NCBI GenBank assembly: GCA_030430565.1
Contig: JAUIKS010000004.1
Coordinates: 124,001-188,000, forward strand
Length of the DNA stretch: 64,000 nucleotides
Origin: Polyangia bacterium
GTDB lineage: Bacteria; Myxococcota_A; Polyangia; Nannocystales; Nannocystaceae
Direction of reading: 5' to 3'
Every line of letters begins with the position of its first letter. Position 1 is the stretch's first letter. The position numbers and the translations under genes are program-made. The notes beneath the pieces are model-generated. The model was not told where the DNA came from. It was given only the letters and a program-made list of their open reading frames with translations, and searched no databases. Shown piece by piece: positions 1 to 14,773 of the stretch.

Positions 1-1
1 C

Positions 2-295
2 GTGGCGCCGCTCAACGACGCCGACGCGGCGATCATGGCCGAGGTCGAGCGGGCGTTCTTGGCCCGCCTCGAGGGCGGCTGTCAGGTCCCGATGGGCTGC
101 CACGCGGTCCTCGACGGCGACCGCGTGCGCGCGCGGGGGATCGTCGCGGACCCGTCGGGGGCGCCGTACTACGAGGCCGAGCGCGAAGGCGGGCGGACGC
201 ACGCGGCGGCGCTCGGTCATGAGCTCGCCGGAGACCTGCTCGAGCAGGGCGCGCGCGAGGTCCTTCAGAAGCTCGCGGGCGCCAAGACGAGCTAG
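2..295 (+). CDS. hemC: Hydroxymethylbilane synthase, C-terminal part (partial at window edge)
   Basis: This is the C-terminal end of porphobilinogen deaminase, which polymerises four porphobilinogens into hydroxymethylbilane in heme biosynthesis. The segment ERAFLARLEGGCQVPMG is the family signature, and its Cys is the attachment site of the dipyrromethane cofactor. The small C-terminal alpha/beta domain follows and ends in a helix. Full-length HemC has about 300-320 residues, so roughly the first 210 lie left of the window and the apparent GTG at position 2 is not the real start. Nothing downstream looks co-transcribed with certainty. Confidence 0.95.
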   Translation: MAPLNDADAAIMAEVERAFLARLEGGCQVPMGCHAVLDGDRVRARGIVADPSGAPYYEAEREGGRTHAAALGHELAGDLLEQGAREVLQKLAGAKTS

Positions 296-371
296 CCCAG
301 GCCGTGAATCGGCTTGCGCCGGACGGTGGCGATCGCTACCGTCGCCCGAGTTCGAAGCCCTCGATTTTGCA

Positions 372-689
372 ATGACCGGCGCAGGCGCGAGTTCACACGT
401 TCATCCCAGAGCCCGCGCCGCGGTGGTCTGGGGTCTCGCGCTGCTGCTCGGCGCCTGCGCGCCCTCGGATGACGAGCTGTGCGTGCATATCTCGACCGTC
501 ACGGGGAAGCTCTCGGACGAGGGGCTGCCCAAGAAGCGGTTCTTCAACCGCTGCACGCGGAGCGTGAAGGGCCGGCGCCTCGACGCCGGCGCGCTGCGCT
601 GGGGCGGCGTCGCCAAGTGCGTGAAGGCGGCGCAGGATCAAGAGGCGATCGACGCCTGCTGGGTCGGCCAGAAGCCCCCGGATCCCTAG
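372..689 (+). CDS. Small cysteine-containing lipoprotein of unknown function
   Basis: The product has 105 residues. It opens with a short polar stretch, a hydrophobic segment (AAVVWGLALLLGAC) and a lipobox-like LLGAC, so it is probably exported and lipidated at that Cys. Four more Cys follow in the mature part (ELCVH, NRCTR, AKCVK, DACWV), enough for two disulfides. The ATG at 372 is chosen because it places the signal peptide at the N-terminus; an upstream in-frame start at 219 would lie inside hemC. I recognise no domain. It is on the hemC strand, 76 bases downstream of that stop. Confidence 0.7.
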   Translation: MTGAGASSHVHPRARAAVVWGLALLLGACAPSDDELCVHISTVTGKLSDEGLPKKRFFNRCTRSVKGRRLDAGALRWGGVAKCVKAAQDQEAIDACWVGQKPPDP

Positions 690-697
690 CAAACCGC

Positions 698-1150
698 TCA
701 GCGTCGCGTTGCCGGGGCCGTGGGTGAGTACAGCCGCTCGCCGCGGGCGAAGGTGCACGCGTCGTTGAACTCGTAGACGACGTCCGGATCGGTGTCGAGC
801 TACGTCCACAGCAGTGCGCGCGGAGCTCGAGGTCCATGCCGTGGCTCTCGCGGTGGTTGTACTCGGTCGCGGAGAGCTCGAGCCGGTAGGCGCCGGGCTC
901 GGGCGCCCGTGGCACTGGTTGACCCAGGCGGCGGTGAGCAAGTCGTCGGGTCGCCCCGCGTCTCGGTAGACCGTCGCTTCGTCGCAGCGCTCGTCGACCC
1001 ACGTGCGGAAGCCCCAGCGGTTCACGTCGACCGCGAGCTCCTCGTAGCGGCGCGCCGTCGCGGCGCGACGGCGCCGGCGAGCACGGCGGTGACGGTGATC
1101 AGCGTCGTAGCGACGCGGCGGCGCGCCCACGGTCGACGCGCCTCGACATC
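698..1150 (-). pseudogene. Frameshifted remnant of a small secreted or membrane-anchored protein
   Basis: No single frame is open across this stretch, but protein-like segments in successive minus-strand frames join into one plausible product. They are a hydrophobic segment (VATTLITVTAVLAGAVA, about 1150-1090), then YEELAVDVNRWGFRTWVDER through AAWVNQCH (about 1050-915), then YRLELSATEYNHRESHGMDL (about 905-805), then LDTDPDVVYEFNDACTF and a TGA at 700-698. The junctions near 915 and 803 each look like a single missing base, and a further shift lies near 1065. Either the gene is decaying or the assembly carries indels here. The 5' end is uncertain. I recognise no family. Confidence 0.5.
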
Positions 1151-1230
1151 GGCGCCGGCGCAGGATCTGGGGCGTTTCGGGGCGTTCGTCGTGTTGAATC
1201 CCGAGCGCTGCGGTGCGATCGTTTCGCTCC

Positions 1231-4671
<3,441 letters not shown>

Positions 4672-4761
4672 CGACCGCAACAGCGTGAACCGCGAGCGCG
4701 CGGTTGCGAGCTCGCGGTGGTTTGTTGTGTTGTTCGTGAGCGCGCCTCGACGCGCCTCGGC

Positions 4762-5112
4762 TCAGTCGAGGAAGTCGATGCGCAGCCCGGTGACGACCAC
4801 GACCGGCATCTTCCCGGTGATCACGTCACCTTCGTCCTCAACCTCGATCGTCGGGCGAAGCGCGATACGCCCGCGATCGAGCGCGGAGTCCACACCCTGG
4901 AGGTGGAGACGGCGCTTACGGATCATGTTCAGAAACGAGCTGAGGTCGACTCGGCCGCCGTTGAGCCGACGCGCGCGCCGCGAGGCGTGGCGGACGCTCC
5001 GGTTAAACACCTTGATTCGTTGGCGTAGCTCGTTAAGGCTGCGTCGCCGCGTGATCGCCTCGTTACACTCGACGAGGTACTCGATACATTTGCCAAATTC
5101 GACCGCATTCAT
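4762..5112 (-). CDS. Small basic hypothetical protein
   Basis: The product has 116 residues and is unknown to me. ATG at 5112 is chosen because a strong ribosome-binding site (GGGAGGA) lies about 9 bases upstream; an in-frame extension to 5163 would pass through that site. The N-terminal two-thirds is helical and Arg-rich (RRRSLNELRQRIKVFNRSVR, HASRRARRLNGG). The C-terminus is a short acidic and beta-rich tail (IEVEDEGDVITGKMPVVVVT). There is no signal peptide or membrane segment. Nucleic-acid binding would suit the charge pattern but is only a guess. It sits in a locally AT-richer island. Confidence 0.7.
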   Translation of the reverse strand: MNAVEFGKCIEYLVECNEAITRRRSLNELRQRIKVFNRSVRHASRRARRLNGGRVDLSSFLNMIRKRRLHLQGVDSALDRGRIALRPTIEVEDEGDVITGKMPVVVVTGLRIDFLD

Positions 5113-5418
5113 CGAAGCGTTTCCTCCCGTCGGCCCCGGCCTGGGGCCACGCGCCGGATCCACACTCCGCTCGAGCGATCCGGTGCACTATAGGCTGAGT
5201 CTCCGGTGACCGAGGTTTGGTCCCTGCAAAATATTCGTGTCGAGTGTATGTCGATACTTGCGGCTAGAACGGTGATTTGAACGTGGAGCTACTCCGTGTT
5301 CCGATGATCGTTTCGGGGATTCGAAGAATTTTCGAGGCAAATTGTGGACCGCGTGAAGTGCACATATTCGCGTATGCAACCGCGGATTTTCTCGCGGGTC
5401 GCGCGAAACTTGCGCTGC
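5113..5418. other. AT-richer intergenic stretch upstream of the small basic gene
   Basis: About 300 bases with clearly lower GC than the rest of the window, containing runs such as CAAAATATTCGTG, GAAGAATTTTCGAG and GCACATATTCGCGTATG. It lies upstream of the small basic gene (5112, minus) and downstream of the next minus-strand gene (ending 5419), so it most likely holds the former's promoter and perhaps a terminator. Short reading frames here have no ribosome-binding site and no recognisable product. I see no confident -35/-10 pair. Confidence 0.4.
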
Positions 5419-7023
5419 TCAATTGAGCAGGTCGCGGAGCGGCGCGAGGTCGAGCCGGTGCTTGATGGTTCGCGTCGACGGGGCGAATTCTGAGATGCGG
5501 AGCTCGTCGCGATCGGCGACCGCGAGGTAGCGCCCGTCGGCGCTGAAGCACAGCGCCGAGCCCTGCGCGTACACGCCGCGGGGCTCGACGCCCGAGCCGT
5601 CCGGGCGGCTCTCGAGCAGCTGACCGGCGACGGCGAAACGAAACGTCCCCTCGCGCGCGCGCGCGAAGCATCGCGGCGGGAGCAGCTCGTCCTCGTCGAG
5701 GACCTCGTCGAGCTCCTCGAGCTGGGCCAGCCAGGCGGTGTCGAAGCGCGGCGCGCCGGTCGCGATCTCGAGCAGCATGCGCTCGCCGTCGGCCCACACG
5801 TAGCGGTGCCCCGGGTCGGTCCAGAGGTCTGGTGCGTCGCTCATGCAGCCCGGGAGTAGCAGGCAGCCGCGCTCGCGCTCGAGGTCGGCGACGATGCTCC
5901 AGCGCAGATCGGCGACGTTGCCGACGACCTGGCGCGGCAGCCCCTCGGGCAGCGGGCCCGCGAGCCAGCGCGCATTGGCGACATCGCGGACGAAGGGCCG
6001 CGGGTGGAAGTAGACCGAGTCGCTGCACGGCCCGCCGCCGCTGTTGAACAGGAGCTGACGGCCGCAGGGCGAGGAGGCCACGTAGCGCACGCCGTGGGTC
6101 GGGAAGCGGTCGACGACCGCGCCCTCGAGGTCGACGACGAAGCAGGTGTGGGCGTACATGACGAGGATCGTTCGCAGCCCCGCGCCCGGGAGCGCGACGG
6201 CCAGCGGGACCGTGCCGTCGACCTCGGGGTCGAGTCGCCAGTCGGGGTACGGCGCGTGCCCATCGGGTACGCAGGGAAGCGGACCGGAGCCCGTCATCAG
6301 CTCGTCGAAGCTCGTCCACTCGCGCCACGGGACGCCGGTCGCGGCGGCGTGACACAGCCGGTCGAGGCCCTCCTGCACGCCGCGACGCAGCGGCGCGAGG
6401 AGCAGCGGCGGCGCGTTGAGCTGCGAGAGCCGACGCAGGCGCACGAGCGCCGGGGCGAAGCGCGTGAGCTCGCCGAGCGCCGGCGACGGCGGGCCGGGGA
6501 GCGGGGTCTCGTCGAGCGCGGCGCGCAGCGACGGCGTGAGTGGGAGGCGATCGATCCACAGCAGCTCGGCGAGCTCGGAGTCCGCGAACCGCTCGCGGAT
6601 CCACCGCGGCCACGGGCGCCCGAGTCGGGCGATCGCACGGCGAAGCGCGGGCGCGCCGGTGGAGTCGTAGAAGTCGGGGGGATCATCGTCGTCGTCGTCG
6701 AGCTCGAGCTCGTCCTCGCGCGCCGTCCAGGTCTCGAGCTCGATCGTCACCGCGTCGTCGCCCTTCACCTCGAGCGCCAACAGATGCCGGGCGATGTCGG
6801 CGATCTGCGCGAGCGAGAGCTCGAGCTGGTCGGCGAGCAGCGGTCGCAGCAGCGGGTGCAGGAGCGGCTCGGGGAGGATGAGCACCTCGTCCTCCGGCAG
6901 CGCGCGCACGGTCGCGTTGGCGGTCAGCAGCGCGAGCGCTCGCGATCGCTGCACGCGTTGAAAATCACCGGGGTCGCAGCCCTCGGGGGCGAGGAGGGAG
7001 CGCAGCAGCGTGATCATGACCAT
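5419..7023 (-). CDS. Hypothetical protein with propeller-like C-terminal half
   Basis: The product has 534 residues with no signal peptide or clear membrane segment. The N-terminal half is helical and Leu-rich (LPEPLLHPLLRPLLADQLEL) and contains an acidic run (residues about 105-118, ELELDDDDDD). This resembles the N-terminal region of the paralogous, poorly characterised myxobacterial proteins that carry such Leu-rich segments. The C-terminal half has short repeated beta units ending in G-R/D turns (GVRYVASSPCGRQLLFNSGG, ALCFSADGRYLAVADRDELR), the look of a WD40-like propeller. The function is unknown. The start could be the ATG at 7023 or the one two codons in. Confidence 0.75.
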   Translation of the reverse strand: MVMITLLRSLLAPEGCDPGDFQRVQRSRALALLTANATVRALPEDEVLILPEPLLHPLLRPLLADQLELSLAQIADIARHLLALEVKGDDAVTIELETWTAREDELELDDDDDDPPDFYDSTGAPALRRAIARLGRPWPRWIRERFADSELAELLWIDRLPLTPSLRAALDETPLPGPPSPALGELTRFAPALVRLRRLSQLNAPPLLLAPLRRGVQEGLDRLCHAAATGVPWREWTSFDELMTGSGPLPCVPDGHAPYPDWRLDPEVDGTVPLAVALPGAGLRTILVMYAHTCFVVDLEGAVVDRFPTHGVRYVASSPCGRQLLFNSGGGPCSDSVYFHPRPFVRDVANARWLAGPLPEGLPRQVVGNVADLRWSIVADLERERGCLLLPGCMSDAPDLWTDPGHRYVWADGERMLLEIATGAPRFDTAWLAQLEELDEVLDEDELLPPRCFARAREGTFRFAVAGQLLESRPDGSGVEPRGVYAQGSALCFSADGRYLAVADRDELRISEFAPSTRTIKHRLDLAPLRDLLN

Positions 7024-7093
7024 GGCGGGCGAGTGTCCGGAGCGGGCGAGCTCGCGTCAACCGGCATCGACCGAAGGCCTGTGTCGGCCTGAC

Positions 7094-8105
7094 TCAGCGG
7101 GCGGGCGCGAGTTCGAACTCGAGCGGCAGGTGGTCCGAGCCGACAGCCGGGCCGACGCGGCGCTCGGTCGTCGTCAGGCGCGGGTCGTGGAAGGCGTGGT
7201 CGATCGGGATCCGCGGGACCGGCAGCGTCGCCGGGAACGTCCCCTGGTAGCCGTGGCCGCGCTGCGAGTTGACGAGGCCGGCGCGCGCTCGGAAGTCCTC
7301 GAGAACAGGTGAGAACGGCGTCGCGTTGAGATCGCCGACGATCACCGGGGCGCGGCCGCGCGCGCGCTCGTTCGCGGCCCACTCCGCGGCGTAGTCGAGC
7401 TGGGCGTTGCGCGCCTCGTACAGCCGCGCCGACGCGGGCGGGTAGGGGTGCAGCGCCAGCAGCGAGACCTCCAGCTCGTCGCCCCCGTCTGGTCCCAAGA
7501 CCTCGACCTCGACCTCGACCTCGATCATCGGCGGGTGCCCCGAGTCCACGATCACGCGCTTCGACACGATCCGCGCGCGCGACTCGACGCGGCGGAGCAG
7601 GCCGATCCCGAAGTTGTCGCGGCGCGAGTGCTCGACCACGAACTCGTAGCCGGGCAGGCCGCGGAGCGCCTCGCCCCAGCGCGGTCGCAGCTCGAGGATG
7701 ACGATCAGGTCGACCTCCCGCGTGGCGAGCTCGGCCAGCGCGCGCGGCGTGTCGGGGTTGGGGCCGAGCACGTTGAGATGCAGCACGCGCAGGCGCGGCC
7801 CGTCGGCGGCGGGCGCCGGCGCGCCGAGGCTCAGGACGAAGGGCGCGAGGGTCACGAGGTTGAGCGCGAGCGGGAGCGCGAGCAGGCCGCAGACCCGCAG
7901 GTCGCGGATCCACGCCAGCGCGATCATCAGGGCGGCGAGCGCGACCGCGAGGTACAGCGGGAAGTTGGCGAACAGATCGAAGATCCAGTGCCAGCGCCCC
8001 GCGAGCCCGAGCAGCGAGGCGATCGTCAGCGCGGCCGCCGAGACCCGCAGCACGCCGCGCGCGAGCGCGCGACGGTTCAGCGGGTCGACCTCCGTAAAGA
8101 ACCGA

Positions 8106-8119
<14 letters not shown>
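7094..8119 (-). CDS. Endonuclease/exonuclease/phosphatase (EEP) family protein with N-terminal membrane helices
   Basis: The product has 341 residues. Two or three hydrophobic helices occupy residues 25-105. An EEP-fold domain follows with its core motifs in order: LRVLHLNVLG (Asn ligand), IVILELRPRW (metal-binding Glu), PVIVGDLNATPFSP (catalytic Asp-x-Asn) and the terminal VGSDHLPLEFEL (Asp-His). Members hydrolyse phosphodiesters in nucleic acids or lipids, and this one is membrane-anchored; the substrate is not evident. A (EV)4 run near residue 200 is encoded by a hexamer repeat. The start overlaps the end of lnt by 14 bases, so translation is probably coupled. Confidence 0.88.
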
Positions 8120-9815
<1,696 letters not shown>

Positions 9816-9892
9816 GGCGTGTTCCCTGTCAGTCCGTTGGTGCGGGCGCGGTTCTTTTCGCGTGTGTCCTGTCGGTCAGGTCACTGCGTCGC

Positions 9893-11740
<1,848 letters not shown>

Positions 11741-11895
11741 GCCCGGACTGTAGTCGAAAGCCCCCGTGGCTGCTACAACCGCTTCGCGCGTGTCCGGTCC
11801 GAAACCTCCCGCGCGCGGGCGAGCTAGAGCCCGACCTCTCCGGCTTTCTCCGGCTTTCGCCGCCTCTCCCCGTCTTCGCCTCGTCGATCGCGCGA

Positions 11896-12756
11896 ATGTC
11901 CCTTCGTTTCATCCACTGCTCGGACATCCACCTCCTTGACCTCACCGGCGTTCGCCCGTGGAGGTTTCTCAACAAGCGCCTCACCGGCGGGGTCAACCTC
12001 GCGCTCAAGCGCCGCCGGATGCACAGCGACACGCTGTTTGATCAGATCGTCGAGCAGGCGCGCGCGCGCGAGGCTGATCGCCTGGTGATCACCGGGGATT
12101 TAACCAACCTCGCGCTCGAGTCGGAGTTTGAGCTGGTGAAGCGACGCCTCGAGGGCGCGGGGGTCGATGTCACCGTGATCCCGGGCAACCACGACGCCTA
12201 CACCAAGGGATCGGTCCGCACGCGCCGCTTCGAGACCTACCTGGGCGGCTTCATGGATGGCGAGCGCGCCGCCGGGACCGACTACCCCTTCGTCCAGCGC
12301 TTCCCCGGGGTCGCGCTGATCGGCCTGTCGACCGCCGTCGCCACGCTCCCGCTCTACGCGACGGGGACGCTCGGCGACGCCCAGCTCGCGCGGCTCGGGC
12401 CGATCCTCGACACGCTCAAGCGCGAGGGCCGGGCGCGGATCGTGTTGATCCACCACCCGGTGATGCCGGGGGTGTCCAAGGCCCGTCACGACCTGCTCGA
12501 TATCGACGCCTTCATGGCGGTGATCAAGCGCCACGGCGCCGAGCTGATCCTGCACGGGCACGAGCACAAGCACATCGAGGGCGAGCTCGAGGGGCCGGAC
12601 GGTCCGGCGCGCGTGCACGGCGTCGGCTCGGGCACCTGCCTGTCCAATAAGCCCGGTCGCGAGGGCGCGTTCACGCTGTTTGAGGTCGAGCCGGGCGCGA
12701 TCGAGCAGCAGCACTTCCGCTGGCGCGGGTCGTCGTTTGAGCCGGCGGAGTCATAG
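11896..12756 (+). CDS. Calcineurin-like metallophosphoesterase
   Basis: The product has 286 residues with the full metallophosphoesterase motif set: FIHCSDIHLLD (D-x-H), ITGDLTN (GDxx), VIPGNHDAY (GNHD), VLIHHPVMP (H) and LILHGHEHKH (GHxH). The spacing resembles cyclic-nucleotide phosphodiesterases of the CpdA/Icc group, but the substrate cannot be assigned from sequence. There is no signal peptide, so it is cytoplasmic. It is transcribed divergently from aspS and converges on the next lipoprotein gene with a 7-base gap. Confidence 0.9.
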   Translation: MSLRFIHCSDIHLLDLTGVRPWRFLNKRLTGGVNLALKRRRMHSDTLFDQIVEQARAREADRLVITGDLTNLALESEFELVKRRLEGAGVDVTVIPGNHDAYTKGSVRTRRFETYLGGFMDGERAAGTDYPFVQRFPGVALIGLSTAVATLPLYATGTLGDAQLARLGPILDTLKREGRARIVLIHHPVMPGVSKARHDLLDIDAFMAVIKRHGAELILHGHEHKHIEGELEGPDGPARVHGVGSGTCLSNKPGREGAFTLFEVEPGAIEQQHFRWRGSSFEPAES

Positions 12757-12763
12757 GCGCGGT

Positions 12764-13120
12764 CTAGTGCTCGCCGCAGTTGGGCTCGGGGAACTCCTCC
12801 TGGTAGCGCCAGGTGCCGTCCTCGCAGATCAGCAGCGCGCACGGGCTGCACGCGTCGTCGCAGGAGAGCGCGCAGTGCTGGTAGGGGGCGCGGCATGGCT
12901 GACCCTCCTTGGCTGAGGCGCAGTCCTCGGGCTCAGCCTGGGATCCAGAGGTCGTCACGGCCGGGTCGGTGGCGCGCGCGGGCCCGTCGGCCGACGGCGA
13001 TGGTGGGGCGGTGGAGGCAGGAGGCCGCTCCTCGGGGGTGTTCGCGGGGCGCTCGCCGTTGTGGGTGCAGGCGAGCGCGAGCGCGGCGAGGAGGAGGAGC
13101 GGCGGGCGAGCGATCGGCAC
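12764..13120 (-). CDS. Cysteine-rich lipoprotein of unknown function
   Basis: The product has 118 residues. A signal peptide with lipobox (LLLLAALALAC) is followed by a Pro/Thr/Ser-rich linker of about 45 residues and a compact C-terminal module with eight Cys in about 50 residues (EDCAS, QPCRA, QHCALSCDDACSPC, ICEDG, PNCGEH). The pattern suggests a small disulfide-stabilised extracytoplasmic domain; no family comes to mind. It is divergent from ctaA. Confidence 0.75.
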   Translation of the reverse strand: MPIARPPLLLLAALALACTHNGERPANTPEERPPASTAPPSPSADGPARATDPAVTTSGSQAEPEDCASAKEGQPCRAPYQHCALSCDDACSPCALLICEDGTWRYQEEFPEPNCGEH

Positions 13121-13198
13121 AGCGACTTCAGGGTACTTTGATTCCCTGCGACGGGTGGTCCCGACCTCCTGGTAAGCGGGCAGAAAAGCGCGTATGTC

Positions 13199-14182
13199 TT
13201 GGCCGTGAGCGGGGCGGCGAGCGGAGCAACGAGCGGACAGAGTCAGGCACGCGCGACGCCGTTTTCGAAGTTCGGCTGGGGCGTGCTCGTCTACACGATC
13301 TTCGTGGTGCTGTTCGGCGCGTACGTGCGCATCACGGGCTCAGGGGCGGGCTGCGGGCAGCACTGGCCGACGTGCCACGGCGAGATCGTGCCGCGGGCGC
13401 CGGCGCTCGAGACGGTGATCGAGTTCACCCACCGGGCGACCAGCGGCGTCTACGGGCTGCTGGTCATCGCGCTCTTGGTGTGGGCCTTCCGGCTGTTCCC
13501 GCGCGGACACCTGGCGCGGGTCGGGGCGGTCTGGACGCTCGTGTTCACGATCTCGGAGGCGCTGGTCGGGGCGGGGCTGGTCAAGTTCGGCTTGGTCGCC
13601 GAGGACGACTCGGTGGCGCGCGCGGTGGTGATGGCGATCCACTTGATCAACACCTCGTTCTTGACGGGGGCGCTGGCGTTGACCTGCTGGGCGGGCGCGC
13701 GCCCGGTGACGCGGCGGCTGGTGTCGAGCGAGGACGACGCGTCCCCGGGGCGCGCCCGCGTGACGCTGATCTTGATGGGCTGCCTCGTGGGGCTGATCCT
13801 GGTGGGGATCACGGGGGCGGTGACGGCCCTGGGCGATACGCTGTACCCGGTGACGGAGGCGGGCTTGGTCGAGCGGATCGCGAGCGATCAGTCGATCAGC
13901 GCGCACTTCTTGGAGCGCTTGCGGATCATGCACCCGATGCTGGCGGTGGGGATTGGGGCGCTGGTGCTGTTCGCGTCGCAGTCGATCGCGGGCCGTGATC
14001 CGCGGAGGGCGGTGCAGCGCTGGGGGATGGCGGTGAGCGTCCTCGTGGTCACGCAGGTGACGGCGGGGGTCGTGAACATCATGCTGTCGGCGCCGGGCTG
14101 GATGCAGATCGTGCACCTGCTGGTGGGGACGATGCTGTGGACGGCGCTGGTCCTGCTGACCGCGAGCGCGCTCGAGCGCTGA
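13199..14182 (+). CDS. ctaA: Heme A synthase, COX15/CtaA family
   Basis: The enzyme oxidises the C8 methyl of heme O to the formyl group of heme A for aa3-type oxidases. Up to 327 residues form eight membrane helices in two four-helix halves. The four expected His are visible: VIEFTHRATSG, MAIHLINTSF, RIMHPMLAVG and MQIVHLLVGTM. The VRITGSGAGCGQHWPTCHG loop with paired Cys is typical of the family. The start is uncertain: TTG 13199 or GTG 13205 give the same frame, and I see no strong ribosome-binding site. No ctaB is adjacent. Downstream lies the intergenic repeat block. Confidence 0.92.
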   Translation: MAVSGAASGATSGQSQARATPFSKFGWGVLVYTIFVVLFGAYVRITGSGAGCGQHWPTCHGEIVPRAPALETVIEFTHRATSGVYGLLVIALLVWAFRLFPRGHLARVGAVWTLVFTISEALVGAGLVKFGLVAEDDSVARAVVMAIHLINTSFLTGALALTCWAGARPVTRRLVSSEDDASPGRARVTLILMGCLVGLILVGITGAVTALGDTLYPVTEAGLVERIASDQSISAHFLERLRIMHPMLAVGIGALVLFASQSIAGRDPRRAVQRWGMAVSVLVVTQVTAGVVNIMLSAPGWMQIVHLLVGTMLWTALVLLTASALER

Positions 14183-14230
14183 GCACTCTTTTCGGGCTCG
14201 ATTGTCCCGAATGGGCGGGGCGTATCGAAC

Positions 14231-14443
14231 ATGACCTTTCGGGCACCGATGAAGCGCGGGCGGCGGGTCGCTGCTTAACGCGTGGGCTCCCTCCACCTTC
14301 CGGGCGGCGAGCGTCTGGACCGGTCAAGCGGACGATCGTCAGCGCGCTCGCCGTCCTCAGGCGGCCCCTCCCACGCTCGCGCGCGACCCTTGAGCTTCGA
14401 CGGGGCGCTCGCGTGCGGCTCGACGCGGGCGTAGCGACGTATG
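14231..14443 (+). repeat. Intergenic repeat family, copy 1 (modules A-B-C-D)
   Basis: First complete copy of an intergenic repeat. I read four modules: A (14231-14284, containing GGGTCGCTGCTTAACGC), B (14292-14322, containing CGGGCGGCGAGCGTCTGG), C (14342-14407, containing GCGACCCTTGAGCTTCGACG) and D (14422-14443, containing CGGGCGTAGCGACGTATG). Within the copy, CGGCGAGCG in B can pair with CGCTCGCCG in C, and GGGTCGC in A with GCGACCC in C, so the RNA or single strand could fold into a nested hairpin. It begins 48 bases after the ctaA stop. The open frames across it are not convincing genes. Confidence 0.85.
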
Positions 14444-14535
14444 TCCTTTCGGGCACCGATGAAGCGCGGGCGGCGGGTCGCTGCTTAACGCGTGCGTGCT
14501 GTTTTCAGCGTGTGACACGGGCGTAGCGACGTATG
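14441..14535 (+). repeat. Intergenic repeat family, copy 2 (A and D only)
   Basis: A shortened copy. Module A (14441-14494) is nearly identical to copy 1 over 54 bases, differing in one base near the start. About 20 unrelated bases follow, then module D (14514-14535). Modules B and C are missing, which suggests an internal deletion or partial duplication. Confidence 0.85.
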
Positions 14536-14758
14536 TCGTTTCGAGCACCTACGAGGCGCGGGCATCGGGTCGCTGCTTAACGCGTGGGCGCCCTCCACCT
14601 TCCGGGCGGCGAGCGTCTGGACCGAAGAAGTGGATGAGCGTCCGCGCGCTCGCCGTCCTCATGCGGCCCCACGCTCGCGCGCGACCCTTGAGCTTCGACG
14701 GGGCGCGAGTCCTCGAACTTCGCGTTTGGAGTCGCGACGCGGGCGTAGCGACGCACGA
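14533..14758 (+). repeat. Intergenic repeat family, copy 3 (modules A-B-C-D)
   Basis: A second full-length copy. Module A (14533-14586) is the most diverged of the three but keeps GGGTCGCTGCTTAACGCGTG. B (14593-14624) and C (14643-14706) match copy 1 closely, including the CGGCGAGCG/CGCTCGCCG pairing arms, and D lies at 14736-14758. It ends 15 bases before the fabH stop codon, so the block fills the whole gap between two convergent genes. Confidence 0.85.
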
Positions 14759-14773
14759 CGTGGTCGGCAGGAG

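Noticed and set aside
5188..5379. 63-codon minus-strand frame in the AT-richer gap
   Set aside because: No ribosome-binding site and no domain-like composition; more likely promoter DNA.
14191..14211. Intrinsic terminator after ctaA (TTCGGG / CCCGAA hairpin)
   Set aside because: Only a 6-bp stem with a 9-base loop and no T-tract after it.
14270..14280. Integron attC-like site (GCTTAAC fits the RYYYAAC core)
   Set aside because: The matching GTTRRRY partner at cassette distance, a folded attC and an integrase are all missing.
14231..14758. CRISPR array
   Set aside because: Units are about 200 bases and modular, without uniform short repeats and unique spacers; no cas genes.
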